Source: Paenibacillus terricola (GTDB taxonomy: Bacteria; Bacillota; Bacilli; Paenibacillales; Paenibacillaceae). Taken from it: a stretch of 64,000 nt of DNA. The DNA lies in NCBI RefSeq assembly GCF_014779765.1, contig NZ_JACXZA010000003.1, positions 682,001-746,000 on the forward strand, read 5' to 3'. How positions within the stretch are numbered: position 1 is the first letter of the stretch; each line of letters begins with the position of its first letter. The notes under the pieces were generated by a model that saw only the letters and a list, made by a program, of their open reading frames with translations, did no database searches and was not told the origin of the DNA. Both the position numbers and the translations under genes were made by a program. Shown in pieces: positions 30,034 through 39,797 of the stretch.

Positions 30034-33000
30034 ATGAGTACGGATATAAAGTTCAACAATGACTGGCGCTTTTCTCTTCATCCCGTAGGCACGACGCTGG
30101 ACGCGATAAATGCCGGCGGCTTCGAATGGGAGCATGTGACGCTGCCTCATGATTGGCTCATTTATGACGCGAATGATCTGTATGCAGACGGAGATGGCTG
30201 GTACAACAAATCGTTAATGATCGATGAACTGAACCGGGGCCACAAGACAACGCTCCGTTTCGAAGGCGTATACATGAACTCGAACTATTATGTTAACGGA
30301 CGGTTCGCGGGAACGTGGAAATACGGCTACTCGACTTTCGAAATCGATATTACGCCATTCATCCAGCTGGGCGTAAACGACATTCATGTTCAAGTTACGC
30401 ATGAGTCACCGAACTCAAGATGGTATTCCGGGGCAGGCATTTATCGTTCGGTATGGCTCAAAACGTATGCCGAGCACCATATTGCGGCAGATGGCGTCTA
30501 TATTAGCGCCGTGCAGCAAGACAATGGCTGGCTCGTAGATGTCGACACAGAAGCGGTATTCGCAGCAGGTCTCGATTCTGCGTCAGCGATCAAGCTGCGC
30601 CATCGCTTGCTGGATGCATCCGGCTCGCTTGTACACGAAGAAGAAACGGATGTACTTGCTGAAGCTGATTCAACGGTTCATACCCCAAGCCGCTTCACAT
30701 ACTCTAGTCCTGTCTTATGGGATATCGATAACCCTTATGTGTACAAGCTGCAAACGGAACTGATCGTTGACGGCGTCGCTGTCGATTCGCAGCTGTACAA
30801 CTTCGGCTTCCGGACGTTCGGCTTCGATAGTCAGCAGGGCTTCTTCCTTAACGGCCGCCATCTGAAGCTGAACGGCGTGTGCCAGCACCATGACCTCGGC
30901 TGCCTTGGCGCTGCGGTCAACCGTGCTGCACTAAGAAGACAGATCGAGCTGTTGCAAGAAATGGGCGTAAACGCCATCCGTACCGCTCACAATATGCCTG
31001 CGGTCGAGCTGATGGAATTGGCCGATGCGATGGGCGTGCTGATCGTATCGGAAGCTTTCGATATGTGGGAGCGTAAGAAAACGACGTACGATTACGCGAG
31101 ATTTTATCCGGAGTGGTGGAAGAAGGACATCGCCAGCTGGGTACGCAGAGACCGCAACCACCCAAGCATGCTCATGTGGAGCATTGGCAACGAAATTTAT
31201 GATACGCATGCCGACGAACGTGGACAAACATTAACGCGGGAGCTGATGGACGAAGTGCTGCTCCACGATCCGCGCGGCAATGCTGTCGTCACGATTGGTT
31301 CCAACTACATGCCATGGGAGAACGCCCAGCATTGCGCCGACATCGTCAAGTTCGCCGGTTATAACTATGGGGAAAAATATTACGACGTCCATCATGAGCA
31401 GCATCCTGACTGGATTATCTATGGCAGCGAGACTTGCTCGACCGTGCAAAGCCGCGGCATCTATCACTTCCCGCTTAATCAGTCGATGTTGTCCGACGAT
31501 GACGAACAGTGCTCCTCTCTCGGCAACAGTTCGACCAGTTGGGGTGCGAGAAGCACGGAAGCCTGCATTATATCGGATCGGGATGCAGCGTATTCGCTTG
31601 GTCAATTTCTATGGACAGGCTTCGACTATATTGGAGAGCCTACGCCTTACCATACGAAGAATTCGTATTTCGGCCAACTCGACACGGCTGGCTTCAAGAA
31701 GGATGCCTTCTACGTCTATCAGGCGGAATGGACCGATTATAAGAGCAAGCCAATGGTTCATATTTTCCCTTATTGGGATTTCTCCGAAGGCCAGTTGATC
31801 GACATCCGCGTCTGTTCGAATGCGCCGAAGATCGAGTTGTTCTTCAATGATGTATCGCAAGGCACATTCGATATTGATCATATGCATGGCAAGCAGTTGG
31901 TCGGCAACTGGCAGATTCCATATACCGCGGGAGAACTGCGTGCAGTGGCTTACGATGAGAACGGGACGCCAATTGCAACCGATATCCAATCGTCCTTCGG
32001 CGACGCGGCTTCCATAGCCTTGTCTGTCGACAAGACTACATTGGCGGCGGATGGCTCCGATCTCGTATTTATCGAAATTTCGACGTTGGATAAGAACGGT
32101 GTTCCGGTTCAGAATGCCAACAACCGCATTCACGTGACGGTAGAAGGCGCCGGTCGTCTGGTTGGTCTCGATAATGGCGACAGCACCGATTACGAACAAT
32201 ATAAGGGCAGCAATAGAAAGCTGTTCAGCGGCAAGCTGCTTGCCGTCGTCGCAAGCACGTTAGAGAGCGGCACGATTACCGTTCGAGCGGAGGCTAAAGG
32301 TCTCGTCGCGAATACCATTACGCTGCAGTCCGCTGCCCCAGTGACACAGGCAGATGCTTCAGGCAGTGAGTTGACGCTTTACGCTTACTCCTCCGCACAT
32401 ACGGATGCAGGCGTTCGTGGACCAGCGTCCCTCGAGGACGATGAAGTGCCGGTGCGCAAGCTGGAGATCATTTGCCCGCAAGGCAATCAATTGTCTCCCG
32501 AAGTGCGTTCCCTGCCTCTGCAGGTCGTTCTTCATCCGAGCAATGCGACCTACCCGGACGTGCAGTGGCGGATTACGAATGCAGGCGGAATCGACTGCAA
32601 CTTCGCTACCCTTGCAGCAGATGGTCAGCAGGCTGTCATCACAGCTCTCGGAGACGGCGAGTTCTATGTTCGCTGCGGTACAGCTAACGGAGCAGATTCC
32701 ATTCGCCTGTATTCGCTCATGCAGTTCCAGATCAACGGATTAGGCCAGGCATTCATGAACCCTTATGAATTCGTCTCCGCCGGTTATTGCAGCACAGCCA
32801 GCCGCAACCTGACGAATGGCAATGAACGCGGTATGGCATCTTCACGTGACGGAGAAAGCTGGATCTGCTTCGAGAACGTCGACTTCGGCAGTTACGGATC
32901 GGATGAAGTGACGCTGCCGATCTTCTCGCTCGACAGCGAGAAATTTACGATCGATATGTGGGATGGCATACCGGGAGAGGCCAATGCCGAGCTCCTGACC

Positions 33001-33513
33001 CAGCTAACGTATCAGAAGCCAACTCATTGGAATGTATATCAGGAGGAGACCTACAAGCTGCCGAAGAGATTAAGCGGGGTACGCTCGATTACTTTCGTGC
33101 TGCACCGCAAAATCCATCTCAAAGGGTTCCAGTTCACACGTATCGAGAAAGCATTCGCACGTCTGGCTGCATTAGAAAACAATCATATCTATGGCGATAC
33201 GTTCACACTCTCGGACGATTCGATCGATAATATCGGCAACAACGTCTCGCTTGTCTTTGAAGATATGGACTTCGGTGAGAAAGGAAGCACGAAGCTGGTT
33301 ATTTGCGGACGCTCGCCAATCGATAACAACACGATTCATGTGATGTTTGCTGGGGAACAGGGCGAATCGAAGCAGCTGATTGAATTCGGCTACTCGGAAG
33401 ATCGCTGCGAGCGGGAATATACGCTGGAGCGGATTACAGGCAAGCAGACGGTTACGTTCGTGTTCCTGCCGGGCAGTCAGTTTGACTTCCAGTGGCTGCA
33501 CTTCCGTGCGTGA
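30034..33513 (+). CDS. GH2 beta-galactosidase-like enzyme with C-terminal modules
   Basis: A 1159-residue protein. Residues 1-170 are the GH2 sugar-binding jelly roll (FNNDWRFSLHP, VTLPHDWLI, WYSGAGIYR); next come the Ig-like domain and the TIM barrel with acid/base Glu387 (WSIGNEI) and nucleophile Glu466 (YGSETC). A DUF4982-type domain (WDFSEGQLIDIRVCSN) and an invasin/Ig-like domain (about 660-760) follow. Two similar beta-sandwich modules of carbohydrate-binding (CBM6-like) type close the protein (FENVDFGSYGSDEV and FEDMDFGEKGSTKL). No signal peptide is seen. ATG 30034 follows AAAGGAG; an in-frame ATG at 29977 lacks a site. The substrate is probably a beta-galactoside, but GH2 also covers glucuronidases and mannosidases. 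Confidence 0.9.
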   Translation: MSTDIKFNNDWRFSLHPVGTTLDAINAGGFEWEHVTLPHDWLIYDANDLYADGDGWYNKSLMIDELNRGHKTTLRFEGVYMNSNYYVNGRFAGTWKYGYSTFEIDITPFIQLGVNDIHVQVTHESPNSRWYSGAGIYRSVWLKTYAEHHIAADGVYISAVQQDNGWLVDVDTEAVFAAGLDSASAIKLRHRLLDASGSLVHEEETDVLAEADSTVHTPSRFTYSSPVLWDIDNPYVYKLQTELIVDGVAVDSQLYNFGFRTFGFDSQQGFFLNGRHLKLNGVCQHHDLGCLGAAVNRAALRRQIELLQEMGVNAIRTAHNMPAVELMELADAMGVLIVSEAFDMWERKKTTYDYARFYPEWWKKDIASWVRRDRNHPSMLMWSIGNEIYDTHADERGQTLTRELMDEVLLHDPRGNAVVTIGSNYMPWENAQHCADIVKFAGYNYGEKYYDVHHEQHPDWIIYGSETCSTVQSRGIYHFPLNQSMLSDDDEQCSSLGNSSTSWGARSTEACIISDRDAAYSLGQFLWTGFDYIGEPTPYHTKNSYFGQLDTAGFKKDAFYVYQAEWTDYKSKPMVHIFPYWDFSEGQLIDIRVCSNAPKIELFFNDVSQGTFDIDHMHGKQLVGNWQIPYTAGELRAVAYDENGTPIATDIQSSFGDAASIALSVDKTTLAADGSDLVFIEISTLDKNGVPVQNANNRIHVTVEGAGRLVGLDNGDSTDYEQYKGSNRKLFSGKLLAVVASTLESGTITVRAEAKGLVANTITLQSAAPVTQADASGSELTLYAYSSAHTDAGVRGPASLEDDEVPVRKLEIICPQGNQLSPEVRSLPLQVVLHPSNATYPDVQWRITNAGGIDCNFATLAADGQQAVITALGDGEFYVRCGTANGADSIRLYSLMQFQINGLGQAFMNPYEFVSAGYCSTASRNLTNGNERGMASSRDGESWICFENVDFGSYGSDEVTLPIFSLDSEKFTIDMWDGIPGEANAELLTQLTYQKPTHWNVYQEETYKLPKRLSGVRSITFVLHRKIHLKGFQFTRIEKAFARLAALENNHIYGDTFTLSDDSIDNIGNNVSLVFEDMDFGEKGSTKLVICGRSPIDNNTIHVMFAGEQGESKQLIEFGYSEDRCEREYTLERITGKQTVTFVFLPGSQFDFQWLHFRA

Positions 33514-33570
33514 TAGGGGCGGCCCCTATGACCCCTTTTTTCTTTAAAATTTAAAAGATCAATTCAATTA

Positions 33571-33910
33571 ACAATTTCAATCGTTCTACCCACCCAAACC
33601 CTCCCTGCAAGGGAGGGCCCCATGGGTTTCCAACCCCTGGACCCCGGAAGGGGATGGTGGAGGGACTGAGGAGCGGTGAAGATACTGCGTGCGTGGGGTC
33701 GCGTGCCCCTTGGGGCACAACTTTTGTTCGAGCTTGGCTAGACCCATACGTTGGGTGAATGAGAGCTGCTGCATGCCGGGAGACGTGTGCCCCTGTGGGG
33801 CACAACTTTTGTTCGAGCTTGGCTAGACCCATGCGTTGGGTGAATGAGAGATACTGCGTGCTGAGAGACGTGTGCCCCTGTGGGGCACAACTCTTGTTCG
33901 AGCGTATTTG
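33571..33910. repeat. Intergenic hairpin repeats, 84-85 bp tandem units
   Basis: After a ccctccc/gggaggg hairpin near 33600-33620, a unit beginning GTGCCCC(T)TGGGGCAC recurs at 33703, 33787 and 33872 (the last one truncated). Each unit contains a perfect gtgcccc/ggggcac hairpin followed by aactyttgttcgag. The copies differ at only a few bases. No gene is supported here; the short minus-strand frames are by-products of the repeats. Confidence 0.8.
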
Positions 33911-33991
33911 GTCTATGGCCGATACGTGAGGCGTGAATAAGCTGCTTTGCTAAAATCATCAGACGAAAAAGTTTGGTAAAGGTTGCATCCA

Positions 33992-34036
33992 ACACAAAGA
34001 AACAAGCGCAGCTAAGCAGCGCTTGTTTCTTTGTGT
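33992..34036. terminator. Terminator downstream of the SLH gene
   Basis: An 18-bp perfect stem (33992-34009 with 34019-34036) lies just after the stop of the minus-strand SLH gene. Both sides are A/T-flanked only weakly. Confidence 0.7.
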
Positions 34037-34044
34037 GCTATATA

Positions 34045-36642
34045 TTATTTAATTACGATGACTTTGACGACATTGTTGACCAGGGTGAGTTCTACCGATT
34101 GGCCAGTTACGAGTTTGGAAGCTTCGCCGGAGATGACAACATCCGAAGCTACGTTGAAGATATAAGCTTGCAGCGAGCCGTTAACCGTTCTCGTGATCGA
34201 GATGGTCGAGATTTTGCCTTGCGAGTTCAGCGATACGGAGTTGAAGTTGCCCGCTTCGATCGTTGTACCGACTGGAGCCAGCTTCGTCACTTGGATGAAG
34301 ATCGCTTTGCCGTTGATCGTGCGTACCAGCAGCTCATCGCCTGCTTTCAGATCTGTGATTGCTGCAGTTTTGCCGTCACGATAAATGACAACGCTCGAAT
34401 CGAATGTCACGGTGCTTTCAGTTTTATCCGACTTCACGACAACAATGCTGTTGCCCGATGCGGATGCTTTCAGCGTACCCGTAATATCAGCCAACGTCAC
34501 TGCGTCGGAAGCCAGCTTCGTCACTTGGATAAGAATCACTTTACCGTTAATCGTACGTACCAGCACTTCGTCGCCTGCTTTCAGGTCAGCGAGTGCTACC
34601 GTCTTGTTATCGCGATAGATGATAGCGTTCGAGTCGACCGTCAACGTGCTTTCGGATTTATCCGATTTTACCACAGTGATACTGTTGTTCGATGCTGCCG
34701 CTTTCAGCGTACCCTTCACGTCAGTAACCGTCGCCGCATCAGAAGCGAGCTTCGTCACTTGGATGAAAATAACTTTACCGTTGATCGTGCGTACCAGTAC
34801 TTCGTCGCCTGCTTTCAGGTCAGCGAGTGTTACCGTCTTGTTATCGCGATAGATGATAGCGTTCGAGTCAACCGCCAGCGTGCTTTCGGATTTATCCGAT
34901 TTTACCACAGTGATGCTGTTGTTCGACGCTGCCGCTTTCAGCGTACCCTTCACGTCAGTAACCGTCGCCGCATCAGACGCGAGCTTCGTCACTTGGATGA
35001 AGATGACTTTGCCGTTGAACGTGCGTACCTGCACCTCATCGCCTGCCTTGAGGTCAGCGAGTGTCGCAGTCTTGCTGTCGCGGTAAATGATAACGCTGGA
35101 ATCCAGCGTCAACGTGCTTTCCGATTTGTCCGACTTTACGACAGTGATGCTGTTGTTCGATGCTGCTGCTTTCAGAGTGCCTTTAAAATCACTAATTGTC
35201 GGCGTTGTTTGCGCCAACTTCGTTACCTGAATGAAAATAACTTTACCATTCAGCGTACGTACCTGAACCTCGTCGCCTGCTTTCAGGTCAGCGAGCGTCG
35301 CAACCTTGTTGTCACGGTAAATAATTGCATTCGTGTCAAGCGTCAGCGTGCTTTCCGATTTGTCCGACTTTACGACAGTAATGCTGTTGTTCGATGCTGC
35401 TGCTTTCAGCGTGCCTTTAAAATCACTAACAGTCGGTGTTGTTTGTGCCAATTTCGTCACCTGAATGAAGATAACTTTACCATTCAGCGTACGTACCAGC
35501 ACCTCGTCGCCCGCTTTGAGGTCAGCGAGTGCTGCAACCTTGTTGTCGCGGTAAATAATAGCATTCGTATCAAGCGTCAGCGAGCTCTCTGATTTGTCCG
35601 ATTTCACGACAACGATGCTGTTGTTCCCAGCTGATTTCAACGTACCTTTAATATCGTTCAATGTATTTGTCGCCTCTGCCATCTTCGTTACTTCGACGAA
35701 AATGACTTTGCCGTTATAAGTACGCACCAGTACCTCGTCGCCTGCTTTCAGGTCGCTAAGTGCAGCTTTTTTGTTATCGCGGAAAATAAATACGTTCGGA
35801 TCGATCGACAGCGACTTCTCCGTCTTATCTGCTTTCACCACGGTGAGGCTGTTGTTCGAAACAGATGCTTTCAGCGTTCCTGTTACCGCCGTATCGTCTT
35901 GATTCGGCAGCTGGCTGTCGGTACGATCGAGCAGTGCAGCGAGCTCAGCACGCGTTACTTGCTGATTCGGACGGAATGTATTGTCGTTATAACCCGTGAT
36001 GATGCCCTTCTCGAGTGCAACTTGTACATAACCGACCGAGCCGGCAGGAATTTGCTTCGCATCCTTGAACGACAGCTTCGTATTGCTCTTCGCCTTCGCT
36101 TCTGCTTCCAGCTTGAGAGCTTTCACAAGGATCGTTGTCGACCATAGGCGAGTTGCCGGTTTCTCTGGTTGAATCTGATCTTCCGTTTCTGCGAAAAGAT
36201 CGTTCTCGAGTGCTACCGCCACATAGCCGACAGCCCATGGATATTTCTTCTTCAGTTGATCAGCATCCTTGAAGTTCAAGTTGCTGTTCATCTCTGCAGT
36301 CGATTCAGCCTGCTCGCGAAGTCCCATCAAGCGAACTGCTGCCACGATCGTTTCGATTCGAGTGATCTTCTGGTTCGGCTTGAACGTACCGTCGGAGTAG
36401 CCGTTCACGATGCCTTTGGAAGCAAGGCGAATAATGTATTCCGTTGCCCACTTCAGATCCTCTTCGTCTTTGAAGTTCACATTGATCGTTACGTTGCTGC
36501 TTGATTTCTTATCGTCTTTGCCGTTGTTCTTATCGTGATCATGGTCGTCATTCCCTTTTGCGAATGCAGATGAAGCTCCGCTTAACAGAATTGCTGCCGC
36601 CATTGTGCTAATTGCGAATTTTTTGAATTTGGATATTTGCAT
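34045..36642 (-). CDS. SLH-domain surface protein with seven 78-residue repeats
   Basis: An 865-residue exported protein. A signal peptide (KKFAISTMAAAILLSGASSAFA) is followed by an Asp/His/Lys-rich spacer. Three S-layer homology domains follow (about 55-110, 115-185 and 190-240; GIVNGYSDGTFKPNQKITR, RLWSTTILVKALK, GIITGYNDNTFRPNQQVTRAELAALL), which should bind pyruvylated wall polymer. Residues about 255-800 are seven 78-residue repeats, each with NNSITVVKSDKSESTL, YRDNK, DLKAGDEVLVRT and NGKVIFIQVTKLA, then a divergent eighth unit. Repeats 3-6 are nearly identical at DNA level (234-bp period). AGGAGAGGTGG precedes the ATG. The repeats look like small beta-barrels (my inference); no enzyme motif is seen. 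Confidence 0.9.
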   Translation of the reverse strand: MQISKFKKFAISTMAAAILLSGASSAFAKGNDDHDHDKNNGKDDKKSSSNVTINVNFKDEEDLKWATEYIIRLASKGIVNGYSDGTFKPNQKITRIETIVAAVRLMGLREQAESTAEMNSNLNFKDADQLKKKYPWAVGYVAVALENDLFAETEDQIQPEKPATRLWSTTILVKALKLEAEAKAKSNTKLSFKDAKQIPAGSVGYVQVALEKGIITGYNDNTFRPNQQVTRAELAALLDRTDSQLPNQDDTAVTGTLKASVSNNSLTVVKADKTEKSLSIDPNVFIFRDNKKAALSDLKAGDEVLVRTYNGKVIFVEVTKMAEATNTLNDIKGTLKSAGNNSIVVVKSDKSESSLTLDTNAIIYRDNKVAALADLKAGDEVLVRTLNGKVIFIQVTKLAQTTPTVSDFKGTLKAAASNNSITVVKSDKSESTLTLDTNAIIYRDNKVATLADLKAGDEVQVRTLNGKVIFIQVTKLAQTTPTISDFKGTLKAAASNNSITVVKSDKSESTLTLDSSVIIYRDSKTATLADLKAGDEVQVRTFNGKVIFIQVTKLASDAATVTDVKGTLKAAASNNSITVVKSDKSESTLAVDSNAIIYRDNKTVTLADLKAGDEVLVRTINGKVIFIQVTKLASDAATVTDVKGTLKAAASNNSITVVKSDKSESTLTVDSNAIIYRDNKTVALADLKAGDEVLVRTINGKVILIQVTKLASDAVTLADITGTLKASASGNSIVVVKSDKTESTVTFDSSVVIYRDGKTAAITDLKAGDELLVRTINGKAIFIQVTKLAPVGTTIEAGNFNSVSLNSQGKISTISITRTVNGSLQAYIFNVASDVVISGEASKLVTGQSVELTLVNNVVKVIVIK
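34200..35900 (-). repeat. 234-bp tandem repeats inside the SLH gene
   Basis: Segments such as the one at 34619-34852 recur at 234-bp steps with few changes. They also create long open frames on the plus strand that are not genes. Confidence 0.85.
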
Positions 36643-36762
36643 AGTAAAAAGCCACCTCTCCTATATGCGATATTACGGTTCGTTGCTACCGTTTTTTCCC
36701 TTCGCCCATATCGTTCGGGGATTGGAATTCGCTTTAAGGGGGTGGCTTAAGAAAATAATACT

Positions 36763-38334
36763 TTAGTCTTGCTCCTTAGCGGCGTTGCGTTTTTCCTTCA
36801 ACCACTTCGGTGCGCCTTTATCCTTCTTATCCTTCTGCCGCTGGCGTTCCAGCTTCGCCTTGCTCTTCACGCTTTGCGGGCGTTCCTGTGCGCCTTGCGG
36901 CTTACTTGCACCCGCGCGAGGACGAGATTGTCCTTCAACAGCTGCTGCCGCAGGCTTGTCCGTACTAAAGCGCGGGCGCTCGGATTCAGCTGGCTTGCGA
37001 ACAGCCGAGCGCTCAGACGTTGGCCGACTGAATGAATCCCTGCTGCTGCTGACTGACGCTGTACGTACACCTTCTGTACGTGCCTGAGGTCGCGATTCAC
37101 GATTCGGCTCACCGTCACGTGCCGTACCTGCCGGCGCTCTTCCGAATGAAGAACTGCTGCTGCCAGATTGGGATGAACCACCCTGGCGACGTGCTTCCTC
37201 TGGTGTAACAAGCTTCCCGCGGGCCATTGCCCGCTCCGCCAGTACAATGCCAAGACGCTTCGAGAACTTATCCATAATAAACCGTTCCTGATGCGTAATA
37301 ATTGTAATGACCATACCTCGCTTGCCCATCCGGCCCGTCCGGCCCGCACGGTGGACATAGTGATCCGCATCAATCGGCGGATCAAGGTTCACTACAAGCG
37401 GGAGGTCCACGATATCAATGCCACGAGCAGCGATATCAGTCGCCAGAAGCAGCTTGCAGCTGCCGTCGCGGAATCGATCCAATGTAGAGGAACGACGCTG
37501 CTTGTTTGCATCTCCGTACAGCATATCTACTGAGAAGCCTTCATAACGAAGCTTCGATTCCCACTGCGCAATATTGTCCGTATCGTTGAGGAACAGCAGT
37601 GCCGATGACGGGTTGATGAGTCGAACGAGTCTACGAGCGGCGTCCACCTTATCGCGCTTATCGACAACGATATAGTAATGCTCGATCGTCTCTGCGACAC
37701 GCTGCTTACCAGACAAATCGATCAGCTTCGGCTCGCGCATCCACTTGTTCTCCATACCTGCCATCTCTTCCGGCCGGGTCGCCGAGAAGAAAGCAAGCTG
37801 GCGGTCGCGCGGCGTGCTCTTCAAGATCGTATCAACCTCGCGCACAGAGCCGAGGTTGAACACCTGGTCCGCTTCATCGATGACGACAAACTTCACTTCG
37901 CTCAGCTTCAGCCTGCGCGCAGCGAACAATTCATGAATGCGGCCTGGAGTGCCAACGATGAGCTGCGGTTTATTTTTCTTCAAATTATCGATTTGCCGTT
38001 GGACAGCCGCTCCGCCGATTAGCGGCACAACACGTACGCCAATTGGCGCTCCATACGTCTGTGCAACGCGCGTAATCTGCATCGCCAGTTCTTGTGTCGG
38101 CGCAAGTACAAGAGCCTGCACACTGCTGCTCTCGCTATTGATGCGCTGCAGCGCCGGCAGCAGGAAAGCAAGCGTCTTGCCGCTTCCTGTCTGCGATCGT
38201 GCCGTTACGTCCGCGTTCTCCAGCAGTACATTGATCGTCTCCCGCTGTACAGGCGTCGGCTCAAGCAATCCCTCGGACACCAGCGTGTCAGCCAACCTTT
38301 GCTCCACGCCGATTTCGGTCCATTTGTTCGTCAT
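36763..38334 (-). CDS. DEAD-box RNA helicase
   Basis: A 523-residue ATP-dependent RNA helicase. It shows the Q motif (PTPVQRETI), Walker A (ARSQTGSGKT), PTQELAMQ, TPGRIHE, DEAD (VIDEADQV), SAT (FFSATRP), ATDIAARGID and HRAGRTGRMG. The C-terminal 140 residues are a disordered Ser/Arg/Gly/Lys-rich tail ending in a basic KLERQRQKDKKDKGAPKWLKEKR segment, probably for RNA binding. It is not a close DbpA/CshA layout. ATG 38334 follows AAAGAGGAA; the frame start at 38340 is a TTG. Confidence 0.93.
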   Translation of the reverse strand: MTNKWTEIGVEQRLADTLVSEGLLEPTPVQRETINVLLENADVTARSQTGSGKTLAFLLPALQRINSESSSVQALVLAPTQELAMQITRVAQTYGAPIGVRVVPLIGGAAVQRQIDNLKKNKPQLIVGTPGRIHELFAARRLKLSEVKFVVIDEADQVFNLGSVREVDTILKSTPRDRQLAFFSATRPEEMAGMENKWMREPKLIDLSGKQRVAETIEHYYIVVDKRDKVDAARRLVRLINPSSALLFLNDTDNIAQWESKLRYEGFSVDMLYGDANKQRRSSTLDRFRDGSCKLLLATDIAARGIDIVDLPLVVNLDPPIDADHYVHRAGRTGRMGKRGMVITIITHQERFIMDKFSKRLGIVLAERAMARGKLVTPEEARRQGGSSQSGSSSSSFGRAPAGTARDGEPNRESRPQARTEGVRTASVSSSRDSFSRPTSERSAVRKPAESERPRFSTDKPAAAAVEGQSRPRAGASKPQGAQERPQSVKSKAKLERQRQKDKKDKGAPKWLKEKRNAAKEQD

Positions 38335-38383
38335 TACCAATTCCTCTTTCCGTTATCCACCCCTTATGGGTAGGTCATTAAGC

Positions 38384-39163
38384 TTACTTCTTATTCAACA
38401 TGCCGCCCGCAATCCGGTCCGATAGCCGCGGGAATAGATGATACAGCTTCACGCCAAGCGCCGCCCAGCCTGGAAGATCGATCTCGGCCTTACCTTTGTC
38501 GATTGCGCGAACGACAGCATTCGCAACTCGCTCAGGCTTCATCATAAACGACTGCACGCTGCTTACATAAGTGCCTCCCGGATCAGCCGTCTGGAAGAAT
38601 GGCGACTCGAAAGGTCCTGGATTAATAGCTGATATAATAATACCCGATCCCCGCAGCTCTTGGCGCAGCGCATTCGTAAAACCAAGAAGTGCATGCTTTG
38701 AAGCAGAATAGCCTGTCGACTTCGGCGTTCCAAGCTTGCCCGCGATCGAAGCGATATTCACGATCTGGCCGCTGCCTCTGCGAAGCATCTGCGGCAGTAT
38801 CGCCTTCGTACAGCGGACAACCCCCATATAGTTCGTATCCATCATCTGTTCAAAATGGTCCAGCGGCGCATCGACAAAACGTTCGAAGTAACCGAACCCT
38901 GCATTGTTGACCAATACATCTACGCCATCCATCTCGCGCCATATCCGATCAAGTACCGCAGCGGCAGCTTCAGCATCGGTCACATCCAGGACATAGCTAG
39001 ATAGGCGGTCAGCATGCGGGACCGATTGCAGCGCAGCCCGGAGTTTCGACTCATTCCGTCCCGTTATCGCGACTCTAGCCCCCTGCTGCGCAAGCATAAT
39101 GGCCGTCATTAGACCTAGTCCGCTAGAGGCGCCCGTTATGACAATTTTCTTCCCTTTCAGCAT
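38384..39163 (-). CDS. Short-chain dehydrogenase (DltE/YqjQ-like)
   Basis: A 259-residue SDR: TGASSGLG at residues 10-17, TGRNESKL (NADP-type Arg), NNAGFG, catalytic Ser (IVNIASIAGKLG) and YSASKHAL. The C-terminal extension with a hydrophobic LGVKLYHLFPRL segment is typical of the membrane-proximal DltE/YqjQ group. The substrate is unknown. It lies upstream of the helicase gene on the same strand. Confidence 0.87.
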   Translation of the reverse strand: MLKGKKIVITGASSGLGLMTAIMLAQQGARVAITGRNESKLRAALQSVPHADRLSSYVLDVTDAEAAAAVLDRIWREMDGVDVLVNNAGFGYFERFVDAPLDHFEQMMDTNYMGVVRCTKAILPQMLRRGSGQIVNIASIAGKLGTPKSTGYSASKHALLGFTNALRQELRGSGIIISAINPGPFESPFFQTADPGGTYVSSVQSFMMKPERVANAVVRAIDKGKAEIDLPGWAALGVKLYHLFPRLSDRIAGGMLNKK

Positions 39164-39218
39164 CTTCGCATCACCTGCCTATAGTGTACTTCATCCAATG
39201 ATTGGACGCAAAATAGAA

Positions 39219-39263
39219 AGACGATCCTCATCTAGTCCTAACCGGATGTGAGAGGATCGTCTG
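39219..39263 (-). terminator. Second hairpin after cheX
   Basis: An 11-bp perfect stem (39219-39229 with 39253-39263) is followed on the minus strand by TTTCTATTTTG. Confidence 0.6.
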
Positions 39264-39296
39264 ACGCTTGAAACATTAATCATTTCTCATACAGCA

Positions 39297-39326
39297 AGGA
39301 AAAAGGCTCCCCTGGGAGCCCTTTTC
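39297..39326 (-). terminator. Terminator of cheX
   Basis: A GGCTCCC/GGGAGCC hairpin (39305-39311 with 39314-39320) has a T run on the minus strand, just after the cheX stop. Confidence 0.75.
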
Positions 39327-39338
39327 GTGTTACGATGC

Positions 39339-39797
39339 TTACGATGCAACTAATACTTGAATATCCATTTCGCCAATGCCTTCCATGATCAATGGGATGG
39401 TCAAAGCTTTCGCTTCGGCAAGTCCGGAATCATGGGTATTAATGAAGATAGGCGGCGTAATATCAACATGAACGCCTTGGTTGTACAGAATCGTGCTTGC
39501 ATTACCGCTAATCATGTTGCCTAGTTCTGAAATCGCGCTCTTGCCAATTTCATCGATTTCCGAGATGATGAATCCGCCCATCATTGCAGATATCATTTTG
39601 AGAGCGACTGGGACACTGATGCCAAATACGACATGACCTTGCATTTGACCATTGATACCGATCTGGATAAAAATATAATTATCTACAATTGCAAATGGCT
39701 TCAAACCGGGTTGACCGGTAGCCGGTTTAATCTGTACGACTTGCTCGATTACATTTTTGGCGGATTCTAAAAACGGGTTTATGTACTCTGCTTTCAT
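39339..39797 (-). CDS. cheX: CheX-like chemotaxis phosphatase
   Basis: A 152-residue CheC/CheX/FliY-family protein that should dephosphorylate CheY-P. The phosphatase helix motif is SELGNMISGNAS (E-x2-N type), preceded by GFIISEIDEIGKSAI. The length fits CheX, which has one such helix. No other chemotaxis gene is in the window. GGAG lies 11 bases upstream of ATG. Confidence 0.88.
   Translation of the reverse strand: MKAEYINPFLESAKNVIEQVVQIKPATGQPGLKPFAIVDNYIFIQIGINGQMQGHVVFGISVPVALKMISAMMGGFIISEIDEIGKSAISELGNMISGNASTILYNQGVHVDITPPIFINTHDSGLAEAKALTIPLIMEGIGEMDIQVLVAS

Noticed and set aside
33571-33910. CRISPR array
   Set aside because: Units are 84-85 bp, and the would-be spacers are themselves repeated, so no repeat-spacer structure exists.
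33551-33995. Small minus-strand proteins in the hairpin-repeat region
   Set aside because: Three overlapping frames with the same repeated words (SSQARTKVVP, LEQKLCP) are translations of a tandem repeat, with no ribosome sites.
33973-35592. A 539-codon plus-strand open frame opposite the SLH gene
   Set aside because: It mirrors the 234-bp repeats of the SLH gene, has an odd composition rich in Cys, Arg and Phe, and begins inside a terminator hairpin.
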